DNA of 64,000 nt from UBA3076 sp964646435 (GCA_964646435.1 CAZYEJ010000001.1:17710-81709), one strand, 5' to 3'; shown: positions 43,510-52,477, counted from the first letter of the stretch. The notes: a model not told the origin generated them from the letters alone. Made by a program: numbers and translations.

Positions 43510-43634
43510 TAATCCCGATTTTATTTTCCAGCGAACGCTACAGTAACCCGCCTGGAGTGACGCTCGCGCTCGACCCGATCCTGTTGAGCCGGTTGTGTAC
43601 GCCCGGCATGGGCGTAAACCCCGCTATTCTACTT
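43510..43634. other. Non-coding stretch with GC-rich palindromic block
   Basis: Composition jumps to GC-rich (GACGCTCGCGCTCGACCC) and includes ACGCCCGGCATGGGCGT, a near palindrome resembling the 5' region of some group II introns. No intron ORF or domain V is visible, so I leave it as an unassigned fragment. Confidence 0.4.
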
Positions 43635-43805
43635 TCAGTTCAGGATAACGAAAGTACCTGCCGAAGGCAAGCGCTGCTCACGACCAATGGCGTGAGTATC
43701 GCGCTCCAGCACATCCAAGTCCCCGGTTTTGGCTATCTCCCAGATCATATGCATATGTTCTCGGTTAAGCCTTCTCAATTCGCCGAACATTTCGTCTGTT
43801 TTCAT
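43635..43805 (-). CDS. Short helical protein or truncated gene fragment
   Basis: The minus strand encodes 56 residues: MKTDEMFGELRRLNREHMHM, IWEIAKTGDLDVLERDTHAI, then GREQRLPSAGTFVILN. The first part looks like a genuine helical protein N-terminus, similar in style to DUF1841-type proteins. The last dozen residues look unrelated, suggesting truncation by the GC-rich fragment beside it. Expression is uncertain. Confidence 0.45.
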   Translation of the reverse strand: MKTDEMFGELRRLNREHMHMIWEIAKTGDLDVLERDTHAIGREQRLPSAGTFVILN

Positions 43806-43922
43806 CGTTTTGCCCTTACCCTTTCATGCTCATAGGCTTCGTAGAATCGCCCTCTTTGCCGTCGGTCAAACGGCACTAACTACCATGGCCCTTTTGAGGT
43901 AATAGATCTAAGATTACCTGGT

Positions 43923-43951
43923 TTGACAACCGGATGCATTCCACCTATATT
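43923..43951 (+). promoter_or_regulatory. Sigma-70 promoter of the RHH/PIN toxin-antitoxin operon
   Basis: TTGACA at 43923-43928 and TATATT at 43946-43951 are 17 bp apart, 40 bp before the antitoxin ATG. The region also contains repeated TTGTA/TATAA strings that could bind the antitoxin. Confidence 0.65.
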
Positions 43952-43991
43952 TATACCTGATGTTGTACTATTGTATAAAAAGAGGTGAATC

Positions 43992-44306
43992 ATGCAGAGC
44001 GCCACTCTTCATATAAAGGTAAAACCGGAAGTTGCAAAAGGATTGAAGGCCTTATCAAGGAAAAGGAATACCTCTGTGGGAGAACTTGTCAGGCAGGCTG
44101 TCATATCAAGTTATCAACTTGAACTTATTTCTTCTCTTAATACCCGTCAGAAACGTGCACTTGAGGCATATCAAGGCGGCTACATCAGTCTGTCCAGGCT
44201 CGCTGATGAAATGGGAATGAATATATGGGATATAAGGACTTGGCTGCAGGAGCATAATATCCCGCAGAACAACTCATTTCTCGAAGAGGATGTAAGGAAT
44301 GCGTAG
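43992..44306 (+). CDS. Antitoxin with RHH N-terminus and UPF0175-like C-terminus
   Basis: The 104-residue protein has a ribbon-helix-helix start (ATLHIKVKPEVAKGLKALSR, TSVGELVRQAV) and a helical segment QKRALEAYQGGYISLSRLAD then EMGMNIWDIRTWLQEHNI. The latter resembles the UPF0175 HTH found in antitoxins of PIN toxins. AGAGGTG upstream is a good ribosome-binding site. The toxin gene overlaps its end by 8 bp. It probably represses its own promoter and neutralises the PIN protein. Confidence 0.85.
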   Translation: MQSATLHIKVKPEVAKGLKALSRKRNTSVGELVRQAVISSYQLELISSLNTRQKRALEAYQGGYISLSRLADEMGMNIWDIRTWLQEHNIPQNNSFLEEDVRNA

Positions 44307-44796
44307 GAGAAAATGGACATTTGATACTGTTGTCCTCAGTAATTTTCTCCTGTCAGATTCGCTGTTCCTTATTGAGAAACGCTATAACGGGAAAGGATTT
44401 ATTACCAGCGAGGTATATGGTGAACTTTCCGCCGGATTTACCTCATATCCTCAACTCCAACATGTGGACAAATTTCTTGATAGCGGAGCTTTTGAGCTTA
44501 CTTCGCTATCAAGAAAAGAACTCAAAATCTACAAGCAGCTCATAGGCCACCTGGGTCGAGGTGAAGCCTCTTGTATCGCTATTGCTGATAATCGAAACAC
44601 AATAATGGTTTTAGACGATCGTGCCGCAAGAAGCCAGTGTATACAGATGAACATCCCGGTCACAGGAACAATAGGCATTCTCAAAACTTCCGTAATAGGT
44701 GGTCTTCTGACCACTGCTAAGGCAGATAAAATACTCCCAAAAATGGTTGAAAAAGGTTTCTATTCCCCGGTCAGGAGCATGGCGGATATAACATAG
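44299..44796 (+). CDS. PIN-like (DUF3368) ribonuclease toxin
   Basis: The 165-residue PIN-fold protein has the first acidic position in FDTVVLSNFLL, the GRGEASCIAIA block that carries the second acidic residue, and VLDDRAARSQCIQMNIPVTG for the third cluster, as in DUF3368 toxins. These enzymes usually cut tRNA or mRNA with Mg2+. It overlaps its antitoxin gene by 8 bp, so translation is coupled. All expected acidic residues appear intact. Confidence 0.85.
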   Translation: MRRRKWTFDTVVLSNFLLSDSLFLIEKRYNGKGFITSEVYGELSAGFTSYPQLQHVDKFLDSGAFELTSLSRKELKIYKQLIGHLGRGEASCIAIADNRNTIMVLDDRAARSQCIQMNIPVTGTIGILKTSVIGGLLTTAKADKILPKMVEKGFYSPVRSMADIT

Positions 44797-44956
44797 CCAG
44801 CGCACGATTTTTCGAGAGCAGATATTTACCATCTCGAGCATGAAAACTCGCCACCCGCTCGCTGTGCTCACTCGACACACGCAGACGAACACAGACTCGG
44901 GGCATCCCTTGACGGGCTTATCCAGCCGTTAGTGGAGAAACGCTTGAGAGAGGCAT

Positions 44957-45529
44957 TTAAGACAGCAGACCTTCAGACTTCTCACCGAAGATCTCAGCAC
45001 TGAAGATATTGATCTGTGTTTTTGGATCTTTCCAGCAGCCAGAGGCCAGACCTGCCTTCATACAGGTCTGATCCAGAAAAGTAAGCCTGTCCCACCCATT
45101 TTTTGTAGCTACCTGAGGCAACAGCACACCGCGAAAGGGTTCCTGAATGATATATATCCCGTGGGTACCTATCTTGATTTTATTTATATCAGTTATCGGC
45201 ATCAGGGGAATGAGTGCGGATATCTCCAAATCTATCTCCTTAAATTCAGAGGAATGGAGTGGACGAAATCTTAGATCTTTAAAACCTGCTGATATGGCCA
45301 TGTCACCAACTACTTCGTACAGGGGTCTGTTTGCTGAAAAGGTCCCGATACATCCCCTGAGCTGGCCATGTTTGTGAATTGTTACAAATGCCCCCCTGTG
45401 TTCGAGGAGATTTGGATTTGTCACCCCGGGAAGACTGAAAGGAAGGCCTGCCAGTTCTGTCTCTATGGCCTGTCTTGCCATTTTGAGTAACAATCGTCTT
45501 TCAGGGTCGGTGAGCTTCCCCTTTTCCAT
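44957..45529 (-). CDS. amrA: AMMECR1 / AmmeMemoRadiSam system protein A
   Basis: The roughly 190-residue AMMECR1-domain protein contains the signature GQLRGCIGTFSANRPLYEVV and LRFRPLHSSEFKEIDLEISA. AmrA normally sits with a Memo-like AmrB and a radical-SAM AmrS, but neither is present here. I prefer the ATG at 45529 (GGAG nine bases upstream) over the GTG at 45535 that overlaps the upstream stop. It is coupled to the nucleotide-sugar dehydrogenase gene. Its biochemical role is unsettled. Confidence 0.9.
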   Translation of the reverse strand: MEKGKLTDPERRLLLKMARQAIETELAGLPFSLPGVTNPNLLEHRGAFVTIHKHGQLRGCIGTFSANRPLYEVVGDMAISAGFKDLRFRPLHSSEFKEIDLEISALIPLMPITDINKIKIGTHGIYIIQEPFRGVLLPQVATKNGWDRLTFLDQTCMKAGLASGCWKDPKTQINIFSAEIFGEKSEGLLS

Positions 45530-45531
45530 GC

Positions 45532-46818
45532 TCACAGTCTCCAGTACCTGATAGTCTTTTCCTTAAAATCATCAGGGTGATAAAAATCCTTTACGTCTAT
45601 TACCACGCCCCTGTCAGGAGTGAGCATGTCTTTTATTACTGAAACCCCAGCTTCCACATATGTTTTGTGGGCTACTGCAAGTATGACCGCATCAACATTG
45701 GCAGGCAGGTCCTTCAGTAAACGAATGCCATACACGGATTTGGCCTCTTGCGGATCGGCCATGGGATCATGTACCAGGGGTTCAATGCCATACTCCCTGA
45801 ATTCGTGAATGATATCTATCACTCTGGTATTTCTTATATCAGAACAATTTTCCTTGAATGTAAGCCCGAGTATAACGACCCGGGCCCCTTCCACCCGCAC
45901 CCTGGCATGGATGAGTTCCTTGACCGTCCTCTGCGCAACATATGAGCCCATTGAATCGTTGATGCGGCGCCCAGCCAGAATGACTTCGGGATGGTATCCT
46001 GTTTGCTGGGCACAATAAGTGAGGTAGTAGGGATCAACTCCAATGCAATGGCCGCCTACCAGACCAGGTGTAAAGGAGAGGAAGTTCCATTTCGTGCAAG
46101 CGGCCTCCAGCACTGATTGTGTATCAATATCAAGGCGATTGAAAATAATGGCCAGTTCGTTCATAAGGGCAATGTTGAGATCCCGCTGTGTATTTTCTAT
46201 GACCTTGGCTGCTTCAGCCACTTTTATGCTCTCCGCCCTGTATACCCCCGCGTCCACTATAAGTTCATAAGTGCTTGCCACTTCTTCCAGTGTATCCTGA
46301 TCTTGAGCTGCCACAACTTTTACTATATTGGCCAGAGAGTGTTCCCTGTCTCCGGGATTTATCCGTTCAGGAGAGTAGCCAACCTTGAATCCCTCACCAC
46401 ACTTGAGTCCGGAGACCTTTTCAAGGATATGACCACATGTATCCTCAGTCACACCTGGATATACTGTTGACTCGTATACTACAATAGTTCCATGCTTCAT
46501 GTTTTTCCCGACTATTTCCGAAGCAGAAACAAGGTGCCTGAGGTCAGGCTGCTTGTTGGCGGTAATCGGAGTAGGTACAGCTACAACGACCATGTCTGTC
46601 TCTTTTATGGCGGCAGGATCGTTTGTAAAGCTGAGATGCACCGCCTGCTCGAAGTCTTCGCGGTCAACTTCTGCAGTAGGATCAATGGCTTTTCTGTAAC
46701 TAATTATTTTGTCTTCGGATATGTCAAAGCCGATGGTTTTTATTTTCTTGCCAAAGGCTATTGCCAGAGGGAGTCCAACGTAACCCAATCCTGCTATTGC
46801 TACTGAATTTGCCGCCAT
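45532..46818 (-). CDS. UDP-N-acetyl-sugar 6-dehydrogenase (WbpO/TviB/VipA type)
   Basis: The 428-residue nucleotide-sugar dehydrogenase has the Rossmann motif IAGLGYVGLPLA (8-19), YESTVYPGVTED, GYSPERINPGDREH and catalytic Cys258 in GLVGGHCIGVDPYYL. By the last motif it belongs to the UDP-GalNAc/UDP-GlcNAc dehydrogenase group that makes uronic acids for capsule or O-antigen, rather than the UDP-glucose group. No other polysaccharide gene is near. The following amrA gene starts at or within its stop codon. Confidence 0.92.
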   Translation of the reverse strand: MAANSVAIAGLGYVGLPLAIAFGKKIKTIGFDISEDKIISYRKAIDPTAEVDREDFEQAVHLSFTNDPAAIKETDMVVVAVPTPITANKQPDLRHLVSASEIVGKNMKHGTIVVYESTVYPGVTEDTCGHILEKVSGLKCGEGFKVGYSPERINPGDREHSLANIVKVVAAQDQDTLEEVASTYELIVDAGVYRAESIKVAEAAKVIENTQRDLNIALMNELAIIFNRLDIDTQSVLEAACTKWNFLSFTPGLVGGHCIGVDPYYLTYCAQQTGYHPEVILAGRRINDSMGSYVAQRTVKELIHARVRVEGARVVILGLTFKENCSDIRNTRVIDIIHEFREYGIEPLVHDPMADPQEAKSVYGIRLLKDLPANVDAVILAVAHKTYVEAGVSVIKDMLTPDRGVVIDVKDFYHPDDFKEKTIRYWRL

Positions 46819-46921
46819 GTTATAAATACTCCTTATTAAGGATTTAATATATATCGAGCAGAATGTTATAAATGTTAAATAAAAATGATATCAGAAAGAC
46901 TATGGCCTTGGCAAGTAAGTC

Positions 46922-48190
46922 GTGTCAATTTACTCAAGTTTCCAGCAGGAATGGAGAATAATCGCGGATCTTGAAAAAATATTCAGCCTGTTAAAAAGTA
47001 ATTTTTTTCTGGAAAAATCGGTCCTTATTTTAGGCCTTCTGTTGGTGTGTTTCGTAAGTTACTACGCTACCAGAAGATATCTAATTCAGGGGCTATATTA
47101 TATCTTTCGCCGGACAGAATATAAATGGGATGATATCCTTATTGAAAAAGGCATATTTAACCACCTGGCCTACCTGGCCCCTGCCATTGTGCTCTATTAC
47201 GGCGTGGATCTTTTCCCCTCCATTACTGAGCCTGCAAAGAGAATTATCGGCGCGTATGTCTTTCTCAATATTATTTTGTGGTTTGGTAAATTATTGACTG
47301 CCGGGGAGGCCATATACAATACATATTCCATATCAAAAAAATATGCAATTAAGGGATCTGTTCAGATATTAAAGATAGTTCTTTATATATTAGGTCTAAT
47401 AATAGCAATTAGTCTGCTTATAGATAAGTCCCCATGGGTACTTCTGAGTGGAATAGGTGCTATCACCGCTGTACTTCTCTTTATATTTAAAGATACCATA
47501 TTATCATTTATGGCAAGCATGCAAATATTAATGGATGATATGGTCAGGGTTGGTGACTGGATAGAGATGCCCAAGTATGGAGCCGATGGTTCTGTCGTAG
47601 ATATGGCGCTTCATACAGTAAAGGTTCAGAACTGGGATAATACAATAACTACTATTCCGACCTACAAGTTGATAGAAGATTCCTTTAAGAACTGGCGTGG
47701 TATGAGTGACTAAGGAGGCAGGCGCATTAAGCGTTCTATTTTAATAGACCAGTCCAGTATTCGATTTTGCGATGATACGATGATTGAGAAATTTGAAAAG
47801 ATACAGATATTGAATGAATACGTCAGACGTAAAAAAGCAGAACTGGATGCGTACAATAAGAAGCATGGTATAGACACCAGCCAGGTCGTAAATGGCAGGA
47901 GGATGACTAATGTGGGAAGCTTCAGGGCCTATGTGATAGCATATCTCCGCAACCACCCGAAGATTCGACAAGACCTGACCTTTCTGGTGCGTCAACTGGC
48001 CCCTACATCTGAGGGTCTGCCTCTTGAGATTTACGTATTTTCGAACGATATTGTCTGGGCGAACTATGAGGCAATCCAGGCGGATATTTTCGACCACATA
48101 CTGGCCGTGGTGCCGGAATTTGGCCTCAGGGTCTTCCAAAAACCGTCAGGATACGACCTTGGTAGGATATCCGGGTTAGGCATACAATGA
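46922..48190 (+). pseudogene. YbdG-like MscS mechanosensitive channel interrupted by one in-frame stop
   Basis: A GTG start opens a frame of 263 codons ending in TTIPTYKLIEDSFKNWRGMSD, TAA at 47711-47713, and the same frame continues GGRRIKRSILIDQSSIRF to 48190. Homologues have SESGGRRIKRS across this point, so one base change (probably TCA to TAA) explains the break. Both halves show intact family sequence: transmembrane helices, the MscS core (FKDTILSFMASMQILMDDMV, WIEMPKYGADG) and the C-terminal VNGRRMTNVGSFRAYVIAYL block. The combined length of about 422 residues matches YbdG. It is a recent pseudogene, a readthrough gene or an assembly error; the N-terminal part alone lacks the cytoplasmic cage. 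Confidence 0.88.
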
Positions 48191-48391
48191 CATATGATAT
48201 AGAGAAAAGACAAAGATCTGGAAATTTCACAGATGTTTAGGGGTCAAGACCTAACAATTCAATATTTGAGCCGTTTATCACACAAGGTCGATTTTTTTTA
48301 ATTTTTGATTGACTGGCTGTAATCAGGATTTATTGTTTTAATAATAACTATCTTTTTAAAATACACCAATTACGGAGAGGAGAAAAGACCT

Positions 48392-48733
48392 ATGATCCCT
48401 GTTATTTGTCGTCTTGAAGACTTGATTCAGATGGCCCAAGAAGGAAAGAAGGTAGAGGGAGATGTTGTCCTCCACAAGATACCTATCAGTCTAAAGATAC
48501 ATCCGGAGGCAGGAATAACCGAAGACCAGGAGGCTTTCTTGCTCAATGCTGCATATCGTTTTCATGCAGAAGGCATGACTTATTCAGTCAGCAAAAATTA
48601 TGTCACGGTCTTACCCACCGCGTCCGTGGATGTTGCCCACAGCAATCGTGCCATCGCAAATGACCGTCTCAAGGCAGACTATAAACGCTTAAGTACTGCG
48701 GGCATATCAGTGGGAAAAAAATATTTCGAGTAG
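48392..48733 (+). CDS. Hypothetical 113-residue protein
   Basis: The protein reads MIPVICRLEDLIQMAQEGKK and later PISLKIHPEAGITEDQEAFL, with no signal peptide, membrane helix or Cys cluster. Composition and codon usage match neighbouring genes, and GGAGAGG lies upstream of the ATG, so it is likely real. I do not recognise the family. It is alone, with about 200 bp of AT-rich non-coding DNA before it. Confidence 0.6.
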   Translation: MIPVICRLEDLIQMAQEGKKVEGDVVLHKIPISLKIHPEAGITEDQEAFLLNAAYRFHAEGMTYSVSKNYVTVLPTASVDVAHSNRAIANDRLKADYKRLSTAGISVGKKYFE

Positions 48734-49198
48734 TCACACAGAGCCTGGAAGCCATCTGCCTGCTCCTGTATATGGTAACAGCCATAGCGCTTTCGAGTAA
48801 TGTAAGACTCTGGCCAAGGAGTTGGTTTTTTCAATCCATTAACCTTGCTCTGAGCTCCCTAAAACACAGAGGACATGCCGGAATCCTCCGGCACGTCCCT
48901 TATCAGACCTTTCTGGAGCCTAAATCCTAAATCGCCCAAAAGTGATCTCCCCTCAACCTCTGGAAAAATGTCTTTTAGCAGAAACTCTCTCATGGTTTGA
49001 TTTCCATTATAAAATACTTGCAGTACATTGCAGTCGGAAAACGAGTTATTAGTATTATTAAAAGCAATTCATCCATATTACGAGTATGATTCATGAATCT
49101 TACTAACTGGATCTGCTCCGGGTATTATTTCTGACAGGGACTCCTGTTGCCGTTTAGGGCAGCAAAAGCCATAATTTGCTAATATAAGGAGGATAAAA
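48734..49198. other. Intergenic gap with one weak minus-strand ORF
   Basis: The only notable items are a short hairpin TGCCGGAATCCTCCGGCA at 48875-48892 and a 44-codon minus-strand frame at 48859-48993 starting MREFLLKDIFPEVEGRS, which I cannot connect to a family. The final 20 bases hold the strong TAAGGAGGA ribosome-binding site of the next gene. Confidence 0.5.
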
Positions 49199-49717
49199 AT
49201 GGACCGTCACATTGAAGCCTTTAATATAACGTTGCTGCCAGAGTGGGAGGAAAAAATTGACGAGGAAATCGACAAAATACAGAAGCACCATCCCGGCATT
49301 GTGCATCACCTTCACATATCCTTAATCGGGACTAAACACCATCGCCTTGGCCTTTTTGAGGTACATATGGTAGCTTCAGTGCCAAAAGACACGCTTGCAA
49401 TCAAGCACAAGGGCGAAAAGGTAAGACCACTGATCGTTTCGTGTTTTGATGTCCTGGACCGTCAACTCAGAGAGTACAATCGCGAGCGACAAGGAATGGT
49501 AAAATACCATGAAGGCCACCCTGTTGGTATTGTTAGAGAGATCCTGTCTGACGAAGGCTACGGCATTATCGAAAACCCGGATGGCGAAGATATTTACTTT
49601 CATCGTAATGCTGTCAAGGATATGGCATTTGATGATCTCGCCGAGGGTGATTCAGTGATGTATGCAGAAGAAAAGGGAGAGAAGGGTCTCCAGGCCATCT
49701 GGGTACGGCGTTCTTAA
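49199..49717 (+). CDS. HPF/RaiA-like ribosome-binding domain fused to a cold-shock domain
   Basis: The 172-residue protein has an N-terminal region resembling the S30AE (HPF/RaiA) fold (HHLHISLIGTKHHRLGLFEV, EKVRPLIVSCFDVLDRQLRE, residues 1-95). A C-terminal cold-shock-type OB fold follows (GIVREILSDEGYGIIENPDG, EDIYFHRNAV, residues 108-170). HPF proteins bind idle ribosomes and cold-shock domains bind single-stranded RNA, so a stress role at the ribosome is a reasonable inference. A near-perfect Shine-Dalgarno TAAGGAGG suggests strong translation. Confidence 0.85.
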   Translation: MDRHIEAFNITLLPEWEEKIDEEIDKIQKHHPGIVHHLHISLIGTKHHRLGLFEVHMVASVPKDTLAIKHKGEKVRPLIVSCFDVLDRQLREYNRERQGMVKYHEGHPVGIVREILSDEGYGIIENPDGEDIYFHRNAVKDMAFDDLAEGDSVMYAEEKGEKGLQAIWVRRS

Positions 49718-49787
49718 AGAAGAGCTTTTCAAGTGAATTAGGCAAAAAAAGCAAAATTATAGATAAAGGCAAAAAAGTTGTTAAACT

Positions 49788-50576
49788 ATGGAAAAGACTC
49801 ACTACCATTTTTCAAAAATTGCGCACGAATACGAAGAGTTAAGAACTACGGATATTGAATCAATCTTATTCATAAAAAATAAACTGAGAAATTTAACGAA
49901 AATTATAGGAGCAGATATTGGTTGTGGAGGAGGAAGATATGATATAGAATTATTTAATCATATCGGCAAAGGTCTCTATCTCATTTGCATTGATTATAAC
50001 GAAAATATGTTGAGAAGGCTTGATAAGAATTTAAAGGAACATAATATAAAAGAGTTCAATGCTGTAAGAACATCGGCAATGGCTTTACCATTAGCTGCCA
50101 ACCATTTTGATGTTTTAGTCACCTTTAATGCTGTACATCATTTCAACCTTTTAGATTTTCTAAAGGAATCATCCAGAGTTCTAATAAATAAAGGCCGGTT
50201 ATTTATTTACACCAGATTACGAAGCCAGAATCAAAGGAATATTTGGGGGAAATTTTTCCCTAAATTTCATGAAAAAGAGAAACGTCTCTTTGAAATAAAT
50301 AAATTAGAAGAAACATTAAAAAAGATACCTGATCTAATTTTAGTATCTATTGAATACTTCACTTATAAGCGAAAAACTAATTTAGAATGGCTAGTTACAC
50401 AAGCCAGAAAGCATCATTATTCTACATTTGGTCTGTATTCTAGAAAAGAATTTGAAGAATCTTTAAATAAATTTAAGATAACTATTATGAATCATTTCAA
50501 AAATCCAGACAAAATCATCTGGAATGATGAGAATATAATGTTCAATATAAAAAAGGTGAAAGCTACGCGCGGTTGA
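49788..50576 (+). CDS. Class I SAM-dependent methyltransferase, low-GC
   Basis: The 262-residue protein has SAM motif I GADIGCGGGRYDIEL (41-55), acidic post-I LICIDYNENML and SAMALPLAANHFDVLVTFNAVH, a UbiE/Methyltransf_11-type core. The C-terminal 80 residues are Lys/Asn-rich without a known motif, so the substrate is unknown. It is markedly richer in A/T (many AAA, AAT and ATA codons) than genes on either side, a sign of recent acquisition. Its 3' end overlaps the MetE-like gene tail to tail by 14 bp. Confidence 0.85.
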   Translation: MEKTHYHFSKIAHEYEELRTTDIESILFIKNKLRNLTKIIGADIGCGGGRYDIELFNHIGKGLYLICIDYNENMLRRLDKNLKEHNIKEFNAVRTSAMALPLAANHFDVLVTFNAVHHFNLLDFLKESSRVLINKGRLFIYTRLRSQNQRNIWGKFFPKFHEKEKRLFEINKLEETLKKIPDLILVSIEYFTYKRKTNLEWLVTQARKHHYSTFGLYSRKEFEESLNKFKITIMNHFKNPDKIIWNDENIMFNIKKVKATRG

Positions 50577-51645
50577 GTATCAATGCTGCTTCAGCTATAT
50601 TTATCAGTTTCTTTTTGGCCGACGATAACGAAAGCTGAAGCATTCCACAGTCAGGCGACAGGATAAGCTGATCCTTTTTAAGATACTTCAGGGCCTCCTT
50701 GCCTCTTTCCACAATCTGCTCCACAGTCTCGACTTCGTCAGATCCAACATCCACAACCCCCAGCATTACAGTCTTTTTCCCAGCAGCAGGCAGCATGGAG
50801 AGATCCAGATTGCTCTTCTGTCCCTCTATGGATAATACGTCTATTGTGGAATCTCTAAGCCAGTCCAGAATATGACTGTAATATTCCGTTTTTGCCTTGT
50901 AATCGATTTCTCTTTTCTCCAAAGACTTGTGTGGGTATCCACGGCATATATGGACTATATAAAGGGCATCATTCTCATGACCGCTGAAGCACAACTGGAG
51001 CGCCTTAAGCCCCCATTTTCCGGCATTATCAAGATTTCTTAGAAGCACAGGGTCGTCAAACTGGATTACCTGGCAACCAGATCCAATAAGGTTTTCAACC
51101 TCATGTCGAATGGCCCCTGCATAATCCATTGCCATCTTCTCAATATCCCCTTTGTAATATTCATCATAGAGACAGTCGATAGCAGTCGATGGACCAGGAA
51201 AACTTATTTTGGGAATTCCTTTAGCGTATCTTGCAGTGAATAGATAGTCATCGACCAGAAACGGGCCTTTATACGATATTTTACCCCCTACAATCGGGAC
51301 CTCACGGATATACACATCCTCACGTATAGGCTTGCTTTTTAGATGTTCAAAGTCGATACCCCCAAGTCTTCTTAGAACATATAGAACATAATGGTCTCTC
51401 CCCTCTTCGCCATCGCTCATAAAATCAATGCCGGCAGAGTTTTGATCCGCCATCGCCATGATCGCTGCCCTGTCCACGCGTTCTTTGAATTCCGGCTCGC
51501 CTACACTTTGCCCGAACTCCAAAAAATTACGTCCGCAGTCGTCCAACAATCTCCTTGCATCGCCAGGATATACATAGTCAGGCTTGGGATAGCTCCCCAC
51601 TATGGCAGTCATGATTCTGCTCTGCTTTATCTTATCCTTTGACAT
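50563..51645 (-). CDS. MetE C-terminal-type (cobalamin-independent methionine synthase-like) protein
   Basis: The 360-residue protein corresponds to the catalytic C-terminal barrel of MetE. It begins with AIVGSYPKPDYV and contains QVIQFDDPVLLRN, the zinc-ligand pair in YIVHICRGYP and a later Cys in SPDCGMLQLS. The MetE N-terminal domain is absent. Such short proteins occur in anaerobes and may transfer methyl groups from unusual donors (for example corrinoid proteins or betaines) to homocysteine or another thiol; the donor is unknown. It stands alone. Confidence 0.85.
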   Translation of the reverse strand: MSKDKIKQSRIMTAIVGSYPKPDYVYPGDARRLLDDCGRNFLEFGQSVGEPEFKERVDRAAIMAMADQNSAGIDFMSDGEEGRDHYVLYVLRRLGGIDFEHLKSKPIREDVYIREVPIVGGKISYKGPFLVDDYLFTARYAKGIPKISFPGPSTAIDCLYDEYYKGDIEKMAMDYAGAIRHEVENLIGSGCQVIQFDDPVLLRNLDNAGKWGLKALQLCFSGHENDALYIVHICRGYPHKSLEKREIDYKAKTEYYSHILDWLRDSTIDVLSIEGQKSNLDLSMLPAAGKKTVMLGVVDVGSDEVETVEQIVERGKEALKYLKKDQLILSPDCGMLQLSLSSAKKKLINIAEAALILNRA

Positions 51646-51691
51646 CTCAGTATACCATAAGCGCTAAGTTGTTATGATTGGCTCTTCGGGT

Positions 51692-52477
51692 TTATTCCTT
51701 TTCCGCAGGCGGTCGGTCGGGAAAATAATATGGGATTTCCTTTTCTTCAGATTCAATCACATCATCGCTGATTTTATCTATATTGTATACCGAGTCTTCC
51801 TCCGTGCCGAGTACGGCAGTTTCCCCCGCAGGAGAGAGGTCCTTCCGCCCCGATATCAATTCCCTAATTCTCAGGTGATCGATAATGGACGTTAAGCCCA
51901 TAACATCGCTCAGGAGCCTGATTAGAATTTGGCGTTCGTTCTCGTTTGGGACAGCACCTTCCAAATAAACTACTCCGTTTCGGCAAAAAATTTCGAGTTC
52001 ATTCAAATCGATCCGGCCATCATTACGAATACTCTCCAAAATCACCATCTGCAATTCCTTGTTGCCCAGGTTTTTATACTCGTCGGGTAACTCCGCACGG
52101 GTAATCACTTCCCAGGCCCGAGGTAATTTCTTTTGTTTTTCATCATATTTACGGGCACACATACGGCACAACCGGCTCGTTGGTGAGGTCTCCAATCGTT
52201 CCAACGAAATCGGCTTCAGGCATCTTTCACAGATCCCATAGTTACCCGCAGCCATTCTAAACAGTGCCAGATCGATCTCTTCAAGCTTATCCTTATCACG
52301 TTTAACCAACTGATCTAAAAGACTTATCTCATCAGCCTTTTGGGCATCATCTTCCATTGCGATATCTCGTTCTCCCAGGGCCTGCAAATCAAATTCGAAC
52401 CGCTGATACTGTTCAAAAATCTCTTGGCGCTGATCAAGAAGCTTTTTTCTTAAGCGCATCTTATCTTGTTCGGACAT
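51692..52477 (-). CDS. DksA/TraR-type zinc finger protein with BON domain
   Basis: From the ATG at 52477 (GGAGGA six bases upstream; the ATG at 52483 is too close) the protein has an N-terminal coiled coil. A C4 zinc finger follows (GICERCLKPISLERLETSPT then CRMC), as in DksA/TraR. Next comes a BON-like domain (RIDLNELEIFCRNGVVYLEG and VPNENERQILIRLLSD) and an acidic tail. DksA-type proteins enter the RNA polymerase secondary channel, and BON domains usually bind membranes or ligands. The combination is unusual and the role is unknown. Confidence 0.85.
   Translation of the reverse strand: MSEQDKMRLRKKLLDQRQEIFEQYQRFEFDLQALGERDIAMEDDAQKADEISLLDQLVKRDKDKLEEIDLALFRMAAGNYGICERCLKPISLERLETSPTSRLCRMCARKYDEKQKKLPRAWEVITRAELPDEYKNLGNKELQMVILESIRNDGRIDLNELEIFCRNGVVYLEGAVPNENERQILIRLLSDVMGLTSIIDHLRIRELISGRKDLSPAGETAVLGTEEDSVYNIDKISDDVIESEEKEIPYYFPDRPPAEKE

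Noticed and set aside
43578..43632. Possible group II intron 5' fragment (CGCCCGGCATGGGCG-type block)
   Set aside because: No reverse transcriptase, domain V or 3' end is visible and the match is short; recorded only as a GC-rich fragment.
48859..48993. 44-codon minus-strand ORF starting MREFLLKDIFPEVEGRS
   Set aside because: It has only a weak ribosome-binding site and no recognised family; kept as a note in the intergenic entry.
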